Assembly (NCBI GenBank): GCA_002049455.2
Contig: KV919292.1
Coordinates: forward strand, 1-28,499
Length of the DNA: 28,499 nucleotides
Direction of reading: 5' to 3'
From: Porphyra umbilicalis
Taxonomy: Eukaryota; Rhodophyta; Bangiophyceae; Bangiales; Bangiaceae
Shown here piece after piece: positions 19,643 to 28,499 of this stretch. The stretch's first letter is position 1. Every line of letters starts with the position of its first letter. Position numbers and translations under genes: made by a program. The notes beneath the pieces were generated by a model, which made no database searches, was not told the DNA's origin, and worked only from the letters and a program-made list of their open reading frames with translations.

Positions 19643-20748
19643 GGACGCGGGCATCCCTGTCGTTCACAGGGGGGGGGGGTAGCGGCGGGAAGCAGTGTTT
19701 GGGTGGCGCCTGCTTTTGCGCCCGGCTGGCGGCGACGCCCGCCTGTCCGCGTGGCTGGCCGAACTGCCTGTGACGTGTCGCTGGCGCACCCCCCTTTTGG
19801 CCCCATCTCCCTTTTTCTCATTGTTTTGACTCCCTTTTTTAGAGATAGGTTAGACGCGGCCGCGCCATCGCTCGCAGGGTTGCCCCGGGGAGCGAGACAC
19901 CGTGGCCATAGACGTACGATTTCTGATTTGCCCCCGAGGTGATAGAGAGAAGACGCCGATTTGAATTGATCCAGTAGCCCCCCCCGCACTCTTGCGCCTT
20001 TCGTTTTGCCTCTGATAGCTTTTTCGTTGCTTGCCCTTCGCGCCAGGGCGGTGCAAGCAGCCAGGCGAGAAGCAGCACCACGGCTGCCCCACGCTCGAGC
20101 AGTTGGGGGCGTGTGGCGCAGAGACGAGGGAGGGCCTGGATCTGCCGTTTTGGGAAGCGCCACGGGCAAACCTTTTGGTCGGGTGACCGCCGGCGTTCCT
20201 GGTTGGTCCACGCTTCCTCATGCTGTTCCACGTCAGCGCGTGAACGGGCGTGCAAGGGCGTCGCCGCGAGGCGTTTTTGTTCTTCAGGGCTGGGGTGGAA
20301 TGGGAGGTGCGTGCCAGCCAGATGGCTGGCAGTCGGCGGGTGTGGTCGCCCCCTTTCCAACATCCAAACAGCGCTACAGCGGGAGGGTGTGTGGGGATGG
20401 GACACAGGCGAGGCCCAGCGACGCGCCAGCGAGGCACCAGCCAGACACGTAGACGGCGCCTGCACGCTATAACAAGGAGGAGCCGCCTTTCTCGGGCGGT
20501 GTGGGGTGCAAGCCCGGTCCCTGCGACGAGATTGGCTCCTCCGGTTGCGCATCGTCAGTTGCGGCCGTTGGATGGCCGCGCATGCCGTCCGCAGCTGGTG
20601 CGTCCCAGGCGGCGCGCGGACGCGCCGTCGCAGCGAGGACCAACACGGGGAGCACCGGGGCGCTCACCAAACGCCCTGGCTTGTGGCTGCGCCCATTGCG
20701 CACATGAGGTCCTCGGGGTGCCGCAGGGAACTGCCACGGGCTCGCGTG
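19643..20748. other. Downstream flank and gene-free stretch
   Basis: It begins with a G10 run (19669-19678). A less GC-rich part with T-rich tracts (19800-20040) probably includes the 3' end of the 18815 gene. Frames at 19839-20552 and 20250-20882 overlap on both strands with no domain. Nothing else seen. Confidence 0.4.
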
Positions 20749-21553
20749 CGGACACCCGTGTCATCTGCGAGGGGGGGCAGACGTCTGGAATCGTACAGCG
20801 GGAAAGGGGTGGCAGCGCATCTCGTCAGTGGCAGACACGCTGGCTGACACACGAAATACCCAACAGCACACGAGGACGTTGACGCACAGCGGCCAGAGGC
20901 GTGGAAGTGAGGGGGGGGTCGGCGGCCCGCTCGTCACCCTCCACGGACAAACAAGCTCGAGGCGGTGGCGGCTGCCGTCGCCAAGTTCATAGGACCCATC
21001 TTGAGAATCAATGGGGAGGGGAAGCAACGGGTGGACGTCGGACGCGTGAGACACGAGGCCGCCGTGGGGCATGGCAGAGCCGACGCCACGCCGGATGTCA
21101 CCCTCGGTGCGTGCAACACGCACCAGATACCAAGACGTGGTCCCGCACGTGGACGCGCGCCGCCGGCTGTCGGGTGCGAGGCGTGGTGGGGTGGCGACGC
21201 TCGACCTGAGGCACCCGATGCTGATTGGCTCGGTCGCGAGGGCACGACGTGCAAACATTCAGCGTTGGTGCGTGGAAGTACGTAGATGGACCATAATGGA
21301 TGGGCCCTATGCGCTGGGCGATGGCGGGCGCCACCGCCTCGAGCTTTTTTTTTTCCGTGGAGGGTGGCGAGCGGGCCGCCCGACACCTTCCCTCGCTCCC
21401 AGGCCTTTGGCGGCTGCGCATCAACGTCCTCGTGTGCCGGTCGGTCTTGCACGTGGCAGCCAGCGTGTCGGCCACTGACGAGACGCGCCGCCACGCCCTT
21501 TCCGCTGAACGTCACCAGACGTCTGCCCCCCCGCGCAGGCGACACGGGTGTCG
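20749..21553. repeat. Large imperfect inverted repeat (~252-bp arms, ~297-bp spacer)
   Basis: The left arm (20749-21000) matches the reverse complement of the right arm (21298-21553) along its whole length, by eye at roughly 80-85 percent with small gaps. Shared blocks include GACACCCGTGTC at the outer end, GGGGGGGCAGACGTCTGG, CTCGTCAGTGGC-GACACGCTGGCTG, CACACGAGGACGTTGA, GGCGGCCCGCTCG and CTCGAGGCGGTGGCG. The spacer (21001-21297) is unique. Both arms can be read outward as similar peptides ending Q-T-S-A-P-P-R-R, but the differences do not favour synonymous changes. It looks like a foldback or long-TIR element; no flanking direct repeat was found. Confidence 0.8.
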
Positions 21554-22807
21554 GCAAACAGGCCGTTGAGACTCACTGTCTGCGTAAAGACAATAACGAG
21601 AGAGGCGAGAGACGGCCAGCGGGACGGGGGCGCTCCAACCCAGCGCGCTGTGTCGCCTCCCCACCTCACCCCAAAGCGCGTCGCTCTCGAGGTGGCCGGC
21701 GCCATCGATGCACCGTGCGGCCGAGAGCGCCGTTTGGCATACTACGACGGGCGCGAGGGGCGCGGACTGTCGTTTGGTCGCAGCTACTAATCCCGCACGT
21801 CCCCTACCCAGCCCCCAAACGGTGGTGGGGTGGCCCGCGCGTGGGCGGCGCGCCGCCAATCACGGGCGGCCCGACGCGCCGCGCCACGTCCGTAGCGGCG
21901 GGCGGTGGGTGCCCTGCGCTGTGTCAGCCGCGAGGCCGCCGACGTGCTGGGGCGCGTCGAGCCCCATGGACGCGCCGCGTGCGCCGAGGGGGGGCGACGC
22001 CCGCCGGGGCGCGTGGCGCGGGTCGGAGCGGGTTGACGCTCGCGCCCGACGCGCGTCGCCATCGGCCGGGCGCCGCGTCGGGTCCCCCCGCCGCGCCCGC
22101 GTGCCGGCGGGAGGGGAGACCATCTGGGTGGGGCGACTGAGGCGGCGCGCACCAGCCCGGCACGATGGACTCACCGAGGGGGGGCGCCGCGCCGCGACGG
22201 CGGCCGCAGGCGCCTCGGCCGCGGGCGGCCCGCACGGTGACGCGGGGCGGCGGGCGGCGCGGCGGCGCGCACCGGTGCATGGTGACTTGGCGCCGCGGGC
22301 GCCGGGTGAGCAACGCTCCATTTTAACACCAGGGGCGCCGCGCGTGGCGCGTGTGGCGCGGCGCACGGTCGTGGGCGCCGCCGGCGCGTGCGGGCCTGGG
22401 CCCGCCGCGCCTCCACCTCACCTTCACCCCCCCCCCCCCATCGACGCCGCCCCGGCGGCAGGGGCCACTCGGCCACCGCCGCGGTGGCTTTGGCCTCTCG
22501 GCCTCCGCGGCGGGTGCCGTGGCGACTCGGCCGCCGCGGCGGTCGCAGGCAGTGCCCCGTCAGCCGCCGGCCGCCGCTGCCGCCGTGCCGGTTACAGCGA
22601 CGCCCCCGGTCGTGCAGACAACGGCGAGCGACACGGGGGCCGACGCGGGCAGGCGCCACGGGGACGATTCCATGACGCGGCCTTGCGCTCGTCCGCTCCG
22701 TTCTTCACTCCCCCCCCCCCCCCCCCGCCCGCCCCCCATCTCGCGCTCTTTCCCAGCCGGCACCGGCCTCTCACCACACCCATACAGGCAGTCACGCCAG
22801 CGGCGGG
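21554..22807. other. GC-rich stretch without a supportable gene
   Basis: A 661-codon plus frame (21708-23693) crosses this stretch and continues into the antisense of the minus-strand gene to the right; its Arg/Pro/Ala-rich composition is that of a shadow. Minus frames here (21860-22659) are also Arg/Ala/Pro-rich. It may include the 3' end of the gene at 22808-26979. Confidence 0.4.
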
Positions 22808-25800
22808 TCAACCCCCCCCCCCCGCCCCCCACCCCCACCGCCCCGAGGCGCCGGCAGCGACACGACCACCGAACACGGGGGCGGCCCCGGGCGGCGCGTC
22901 GGCACCCCAAACGCCCCCCCACCCGCCGCCGCAGCGCGGCGGGCGTCGGCTGCCCGCGCAGCCGACAAGGACAGGGGCGGAGCCGGCGCGGCCGACCGCC
23001 GCCGACGGGCGCCCGACGGTGCCGCCGCCACCGCCGCCGCCGCACCCGCCGACGGGGGCGGCGGCGAGCGTCGGTGCTCCCGTCGCCCCAAACCGCCGCC
23101 GGCCGAGGGGCGTGGCCGCGCCGCCCCGCGGCCGGGCGGCTGCTGCTGCTGCGGCCGTCGGTGGCGACGCTGTGCCGCCGTCGGCCAGCCCCCGACCCGC
23201 CGCCGCCGCCGCCGCCCGACGTGCATGCGGCGACGCTGACGCTGTCGTCAGACCACGAGCGCCGCCGCGGCGGCGGGCGCCCGCGACTGCCGGCGGCGCC
23301 AGACCCGTCGGCCGCCGCCGACACGGAGCGGGCCGCGTCCGCGCGTGCCGCCGCCGCCGCCGCCGCCGCGCCGCCGCCGCCGCCACACGACGATGGCGAC
23401 GGCGGCAACGACGCGGCGGCATGTTTGGGGGGGGGGACCCCGCCGCCGCGTACACCCGCAGCCGCCCCGACGCCGACGGGGTTCGGGCGGGGGGCGGGCG
23501 GGGCACGCCCCCGTGGCGCTCCCCGCCCCCGCCGGCAGCGGCGGCAGAGAGGCACGAGCCGCCGCCACCACCGTCGCTGGCGCCCGCGTCGGCCGCCGTG
23601 CGGCGGCGGCGCGGGGGTCCGCCGCCCCCCCCCCCGCCGCCGCCGGTGGTGCCGCCCGCGACACCCCCCCCCGGCCCCGCGTCTGCCTCGTAGCGGCGCT
23701 TGTGGCCACCCCCCCCCGACGGCGGCGGCGGCGACGGCGCCACCGCTGCCGCCGCCGACGCCACGCCCGCCGCCGGCGGCGGCCGGTCGAGACCCTCACA
23801 CACCTCGGCGAGGGTGCGCGGCAGGGAGCCCCCAAAGAGCGCCCGCAGCGGCCCGTCGATAAACGCGTCGACGGGGGCGGTCGGGCCGCGGCCGCCGCCG
23901 CCGCTGCCGTCGCCGCCGTCGACCGCAGCGGCGGGCGCCGCCACCACCGAGCCGCCCCCCCCCGCCCCGTCCATGAGCGCGAGGAGCACGCGCACGACCG
24001 GCCGCGCGGCGCGGGCGGAACGCTCGTCGACGGCGGCGGCCCCCCGGAGCAGCACCGGCACGGCGAGGTGCAGCAGCGCTTGCAGCCGCGCCTCTGCCGC
24101 GCCCGTGACGCCGTCTGCAACGGCCGCCGCAATGGCGTTGGCGGGGACGAGGAGCGACGCGGCGGCGCGGCGGGCGGCGCCACGGCCGCCGCCCCGCCCG
24201 CCGCCGCCGCCGTCGTCGCCGCCTGGCCAGGCAGCGAGGAGCGCGCCGACAAACACCGACGGGCAGGTGTGGGGGAGGCACGGGAGGAAGGCGGCATAGT
24301 CCGACGCGAGGGAGCCGGGAGAGAGGGGCGACGCGACAATGACACGGGAGAGGAGGGTGTCGGCCGGAGATGAGGGGGCGAGGGCGGGGGGCACGCCCCC
24401 GCCACTCTCGCGGGTGGCTGCCGCAGCGGCGGCGGCGGCGGCGGCGGCGGCGGCCGCCGCCGCCGCCGCCGCCGCCCCACACACGTCCAGGGTAAAAAAC
24501 GGGGCGACCCCCCCCCCCCCCCCAGGTCCGCGTCTGCGGGCATCCCCCCCCCCCCCCCCCCCCCTCGAGCGACGCGCGGAGCGCCGCGAGCAGCGCCCGC
24601 CGGTCGGCCGCACACGCCCCGTCCTGGTCCCGCTCCGCCGCCCACACCCCCCCCCCACGGCGGCGAGCAGCGGGTCGGCGGCGGCCACCGACACGCCCGC
24701 CCCGCCGCGCTCCCCCCACAGCCGCGCTTCCAAGACGGCGGGCGACGCCGCGCCCGCCGCCCCGCGGCCGGCCGCCCGCAGCGCGTCGGCGGGGGGGGCC
24801 GGTGGCGGCGGCCGCCGTCGCCGTGCGGCGACTGCCGCTGCCGCCGCCGACGCCCCCGCCGCCGCCGCCGCCGCGCCGGGGCCACCCGCCACGGCCGACG
24901 CGGCGGAACCGGCCGCCCCCCCCCGCCCGCCGCCCGCCCGCCCGACCGCCGCCGGCAGCGGCACGTCGAGCGCATTGACGACGAGGCGGCACCGGTTGGC
25001 CCCCGCCCCCGCCGCGTCCACGTCGGCCGCGTCGACGGCCGCCGCGGCCGCCGCGGCCGCCGTCGGCGGCGGCAGCGCCGCCGCGTCGACCGCCGCCACC
25101 GCCGCCGTCGAGGCGGTGAGGGGCAGCAGCGCCCACGCGCCGCCGCACCCCCCGTCTGCCCCAGCGGGTGCGGCGGGCGTGCCGCCGCCGCTGCCGCCGC
25201 TGCCGCCGCCGCTGCCGCCGGGCGGCGCGGGGGCTGGACCCTCCACGATGAGTGCGAGGCCCTTGGCGGCGAGGCACAGCAGCAGCGACGCGAGCGCGCC
25301 GACGCACGACGGCGAGGCGCCCGTCGCCACGACCGGCGCCGCGGTCCCCGTGTAGCAGAGGGCGCCCTCGGGCGCCACGCCGCGGACCGCCCACGTCACG
25401 TCGGCGGTCGCCGCCGACGCGGCCGCGACGGCCGCCAGGCCGTCAACCGCCGCCGCCGCCGCCCCCGCCATTGCCGGCGCCAATACCAGGGTGCACAGGG
25501 GTCGGGGCGGAGGCGGCGCCCCCCCCCCCCCCCCCCCTCCCCCCACCCGCCCGGCACGACGAGGCGCACGCGCGGGCGGGGTGGGGACCCCCCCCCCCAC
25601 CCCCCGGCGTCCCCCCACGGGGCGCCCACAGCCCCCGCACGACCGCCGACGTCGGCACGACCGCGGGCGGGAGGAGGAGGCTCTCCACCGCCCCAACCGT
25701 CGAGGCGGCGGTGCCGCCGACGGCAGCGGCAAACGCGGTCAGCGCCGCCGCCGCCACCCGCCGCTCGTCGGCGGCGGTGGCGGCGTCGACCCAGGCGGTC

Positions 25801-26979
25801 GTGCCGCCGGCCGCCGCCACCGCCGCCGCCGCCGACGCGAGGGCGGCCATGCCGGGCGCCGCCGCCGCCGCCGCCGCCGCCGCTGCCGCGCGGGGGAGGG
25901 GGGGGGGAGCCGCCGCCGCCACCGCCGCCGCCATCGTCGCGACCGCCGGCGGCGGCGCCGCCCAAAAAGTGGCGCAACGCCGTCGCCGTGCGGGGGTGGC
26001 GGGAGAGGATGACGACCAGCGCCGGTGGGGGCGCGCGGCCGCCCGCGTCTGCCGCGGCGGAACCCGCAGGCGGCAATGGCGCCCCGTGCGCCGCGCGCGC
26101 GCGCGCGCCCTGCCGCCGCTCCCCGTCGGTCGCCAACGCGCCGTCCGCCTCTGCCTCGGCAGCGTCGCGGCAGCGGACGGCAGCGTCTGCGCCGCTTGCG
26201 CCACCCGCTGCCGCCGCCGCCGCCGCCGCGTCGGCGGCCGCCCAAACGCCAAGGTCCGCCGCAACGGCCGACATGTGGGTGGCCCAGGCGGCGGCATCGA
26301 GGCCCGCCGACGGCGCACGCGAGGCGGCGGCGACAGAGGCGGGAGGCTGCCCGCCGTCTGAGGCGGCACTCGGCGGCGGCGGGACGTCGGCGGCAGAGGC
26401 CGGCGGCGGGGCGTCGGGCGCGGCCGCGTCGGCGGCCGCGGCAGACACGGCGGCGAGGCGGGCGGTCAGCCGCCGCCGGAGCACGTCCATGGCCCACGCG
26501 CTGACCTCGAGGAGCTCCCCGTCTGTCCCGCCGGGGCCCCCCGACGCGGCGGTGGTCGGCGTCGGCGCGCGCGGCACCGCGTGGGCGGCGGCACCGCCGC
26601 CGCCCCGACCACCACCGCCGCTGCCATCCAGGCCGCCGTCGCCGCCGCTGCCGTCGGCCGGCAGGCGCCCGTCGACGAGGCGCCACGCAACGGCGGCCGG
26701 GCGGACGATGGCCACGATGCGGGCCACGGCGGTGACGGCGCGGTCGATCCACGCGGCGGAGTCGCTGCCGCCGCCATCGACGGCGGCGGCGGCGGCGGCG
26801 GCGGCGGCAGCGGTGGCGGTGGCGGTGGCGGTGGGGGTGCCGGCGGCGGTGGCCGCCGGGGGGTGGACCGCCGTCGTGTCGACGACGACGACGACGCGGT
26901 GGGGGGGGCGGCGGGGTGCGGGGGGGTGGCAAGCATCTAGTGGGAGCGCCAGAGGCGGGAGCGGGGGGGGCAATCTCAT
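22808..26979 (-). CDS. Treslin/TICRR-like (Sld3-type) replication initiation factor, frame broken at homopolymers
   Basis: ATG at 26979 (GCCATGAGA). Residues 27-37 (H-R-V-V-V-V-V-D-T-T-A) and 77-104 (W-I-D-R-A-V-T-A-V-A-R, then V-A-W-R-L-V-D) match the vWA-like start of Treslin, which has a hydrophobic strand ending in L-D-T and then W-A-F-K-F-F-D. Further on come V-V-I-L-S-R-H-P then L-R-H-F-L-G-G (about 26022-25960), T-T-A-W-V-D (about 25806-25780), a strand P-L-C-T-L-V-L (near 25495), and a C-terminal helical block (about 24095-23790) with R-L-Q-A-L-L-H-L, R-V-L-L-A-L-M-D-G and L-P-R-T-L-A-E-V-C-E-G-L-D, like the Sld3/Treslin central domain. Treslin helps load Cdc45 onto the MCM helicase. 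These blocks lie in different frames; switches fall at 25898-25907, 25588-25598, 25519-25537, 24647-24656, 24544-24564 and 24508-24523, all G/C runs. Long poly-Ala and Gly linkers are present. The 3' end is uncertain; another frame reaches 22560. Confidence 0.45.
24421..24476. repeat. CGG/CCG trinucleotide tract encoding poly-Ala
   Basis: A run of GGC/CGG triplets turns into a run of CCG triplets, so the tract is also an inverted repeat. Read on the minus strand in the Treslin-like gene it encodes about 20 consecutive Ala. Similar but shorter trinucleotide tracts occur at about 25858-25882 and 26778-26830. Confidence 0.85.
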
Positions 26980-27701
26980 GGCTCGGCTGGGATGGGAGGG
27001 GGGGGGGCGGCGCGGCCGGTAGATGAACAGGGGGAGACGGCCTGACGGCGGGGAGGGAAGAGTAAACGCCCGTCGATGCGGTCGTGGGGGAAGCAGCGGC
27101 GGGCACGCGCCAGCGGCGGTTGGCGTCCACACTCGGGGAGGGGGTCCCGCAGCCGCCGCCGCCGCTCCGTCTGACGATCAACGGTACACCGTGCAGGGGG
27201 GCGGCGCGGCGGTAGCTGCGATTGGTTGTCCCCGCCAAAGTGGCGCGGCAGCGGTTGGTTGGTGACGCATGTTCGCTGCCCTCTTGGCGCGAGGCCTGGT
27301 TTTTTGGATGCACACACGTTGTCTGCTCAACGACTGAAGTTGATTATCAACGTGGGCTGGGGAAAACTCTCAAATTTATCGAAGGCACCGTACACATCAA
27401 CTAGGCTACTTTACTTGATCTGAGCATGGAGGCCGAGACAGACTGTCATCTGAGAAAGCCCACGCATGGAATTAGACAAGCTGCCATTGTACAAATCCGC
27501 TCAAGACCTCCGGCAACGGCACGGCGTCGGCTCCACGTCGGCTCTGCGCCGGCGACGTCCCCCCATCGCGCGCGGTTGATGAAGTGATTGCTCCTTGCGG
27601 GGCCTTTCACGAGACTGTGCGCGCGTGCCGGCTGTGACGACGCCGCCTGCGGGCACGGAGGAGGACTGGCTGTGCGTTCCCCCGCGGGGACGTTGCCCAC
27701 C
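26980..27701. promoter_or_regulatory. Divergent intergenic region between the Treslin-like and eS31 genes
   Basis: The two start codons face away from each other across 722 bases. The left half is GC-rich; an AT-richer island (about 27296-27425) lies about 280-400 bases upstream of the eS31 ATG. It contains the near-palindrome GTTGATTATCAAC (27339-27351; 6-bp arms around one T). No TATA box at a standard distance. Shared promoter function is an inference from layout. Confidence 0.4.
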
Positions 27702-28169
27702 ATGGTGCAGGTGTTTGTCAAGACGCTCGCCTGCGGCACCGCGGTTGTGCGCGATGCTGCGACCGTTGGGGAGCTCCGCGCCACCGCGGCGGCGGCTTCG
27801 GGCGTGGCGACGGGGGAGCTCCGCCTGATTGGCGGCGCCCACGAGCTCGGTGAGGATGCGCTGACGTTGCTCGATGCGGGCCTCGTGGACGGCTCGACGG
27901 TCTACTCGACGCTACGTGTGTTGGGCGGTGGCAAGAAGCGGAAAAAGAAGACGTACACCAAGCCCAAGAAGATCAAGCACAAGAAGAAGAAGGTGCCGAT
28001 GGCGGTGCTCAAGTACTATAAGGTGTCGGATGACGGCAAGGTGGAGCGCCTCCGCCGCGAGTGTCCACACGAGATGTGCGGCGCTGGCATCTTCATGGCC
28101 GCCCACAAGGACCGTCACTATTGTGGCAAGTGCGGCCTGACGTACGCCCTGGACCAGGAGGCCGCCTAA
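27702..28169 (+). CDS. RPS27A: Ubiquitin-like / ribosomal protein eS31 (S27a) fusion
   Basis: ATG at 27702 in CCCACCATGG, TAA at 28167-28169; 155 residues, the usual fusion length. Residues 1-76 are a ubiquitin fold with V-F-V-K-T, E-L-R-L-I and a C-terminal R-V-L-G-G; residues 78-155 are eS31, starting K-K-R-K-K-K-T-Y-T, with V-L-K-Y-Y-K-V, R-L-R-R-E-C-P and the zinc ribbon Cys (C-P-x3-C, then Y-C-G-K-C) intact. The precursor is normally cleaved after Gly-Gly to release eS31 for the 40S subunit. Here the ubiquitin half is highly diverged: only one Lys (K7) is left, all other positions used for chains (K11, K48, K63 equivalents) are gone, R74 is Leu, and there is one extra residue at the N-terminus. 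The eS31 half and the cleavage-site Gly-Gly are kept. The frame is open upstream to 27588 without an ATG, so 27702 is the start. No introns. Confidence 0.97.
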   Translation: MVQVFVKTLACGTAVVRDAATVGELRATAAAASGVATGELRLIGGAHELGEDALTLLDAGLVDGSTVYSTLRVLGGGKKRKKKTYTKPKKIKHKKKKVPMAVLKYYKVSDDGKVERLRRECPHEMCGAGIFMAAHKDRHYCGKCGLTYALDQEAA

Positions 28170-28499
28170 GTGGAGCGTGGTGCTGCCAATGCTGGGGTGG
28201 GTCGATTGTCTTGAGCGTGCTGTCGGGAGGAGGGATGGCATGTGGTGGAGGTCGACTGGGTAGGTACAAACCAAGAATGCAGCGATGTTTTTTTGTTCTT
28301 TCGGCCCCTCTCTCTGTCGCTGCATTTGATCTGCTAGCTGCCTCGGGGCATACAGATGTCTGCTTGGTTGTGCTTGTGTGTTCAATGTTTGCTGCCGCTA
28401 CCTGTGGCGCTTTCCGTTTCGGGGCGTGTCGACACCCGCAGTCCCCGAGTGAGGGATGGGCACTTGCTGTGCCAGTGGCGGCCGAAGGGCGCGGTTCTC
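28170..28499 (+). other. 3' flank of the eS31 gene
   Basis: GT-rich, lower in GC than the coding region, with a T7 run (28287-28293) and pyrimidine tracts to about 28320, typical of a 3' untranslated region. No AATAAA was seen. A minus frame across it (27912-28385) is a shadow. No further gene starts before the window ends. Confidence 0.5.

Noticed and set aside
18209..19654. 481-codon minus-strand frame opposite the membrane-protein gene
   Set aside because: The plus frame has a strong start context, a transmembrane helix and a structured Cys-rich domain; the minus frame is Arg/Gly/Ala-rich without domains.
20934..21557. 207-codon minus frame across the large inverted repeat
   Set aside because: Most of it lies in the inverted-repeat arms and the changes between arms do not preserve the peptide.
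21708..23693. 661-codon plus-strand open frame
   Set aside because: Its right part is antisense to the minus-strand gene and its composition is that of a GC-rich shadow; no domain or transmembrane pattern.
27420..27470. Possible C/D-box snoRNA upstream of the eS31 gene (two CTGA motifs)
   Set aside because: No C box (RTGATGA) at a suitable distance and no terminal stem.
1..28499. CRISPR array, prokaryotic operon or rRNA genes
   Set aside because: No regularly spaced identical repeats with unique spacers, no operon-like gene spacing, no recognisable rRNA segments; the eS31 fusion gene shows eukaryotic nuclear DNA.

Overview
The window is eukaryotic nuclear DNA, most like a bangiophyte red alga of the Porphyra/Pyropia type. 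This is an inference from the style of the sequence: very high GC, long G/C homopolymers, genes that look mostly intron-free, and Ala/Gly/Pro-rich proteins. No marker gene in the window settles the species. The one unmistakable gene is a ubiquitin-ribosomal protein eS31 (S27a) fusion at the right end, with a perfect ACCATGG start context.

Layout. Positions 1-16,000 have moderate GC and look like a repeat-rich, gene-poor intergenic region. They hold decayed open frames (828-1796, 2283-2603, 6900-7266), a 19-bp minisatellite (3843-4141), a minus-strand transposon-type ORF split by one in-frame TAG (8102-9622), some weak minus-strand frames at 10.4-12.1 kb, a perfect 27-bp hairpin (12880-12941), and three copies of one ~555-bp terminal-inverted-repeat element (13103-13654, 13794-14356, ~15390-15948), the middle copy inverted. 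Positions 16,000-27,000 are extremely GC-rich. Nearly every frame is open there, so ORF length alone is not evidence. Within this part I support a type II membrane or secreted Cys/Lys-rich protein at 18815-19642 (+), a large imperfect inverted repeat at 20749-21553, and a long minus-strand gene at about 22.8-27.0 kb.

That minus-strand gene is the most interesting locus. Its N-terminal pattern (a Val-rich strand ending in D-T-T-A, then a W-x-R-A helix leading to V-A-W-R-L-V-D, then a V-V-I-L-S-x-x-P strand and an A-W-V-D strand) and its C-terminal helical block resemble Treslin/TICRR, the animal Sld3-type DNA replication initiation factor. The conserved blocks lie in different frames, and each frame change coincides with a C or G run of 10-21 bases. 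The gene is either mis-assembled at homopolymers, spliced there, or truly degenerate.

The Treslin-like gene (start 26979, minus) and the eS31 gene (start 27702, plus) are divergent and share a 722-bp intergenic region. The eS31 fusion carries a strongly diverged ubiquitin moiety with only one lysine, while its eS31 half is fully conserved.
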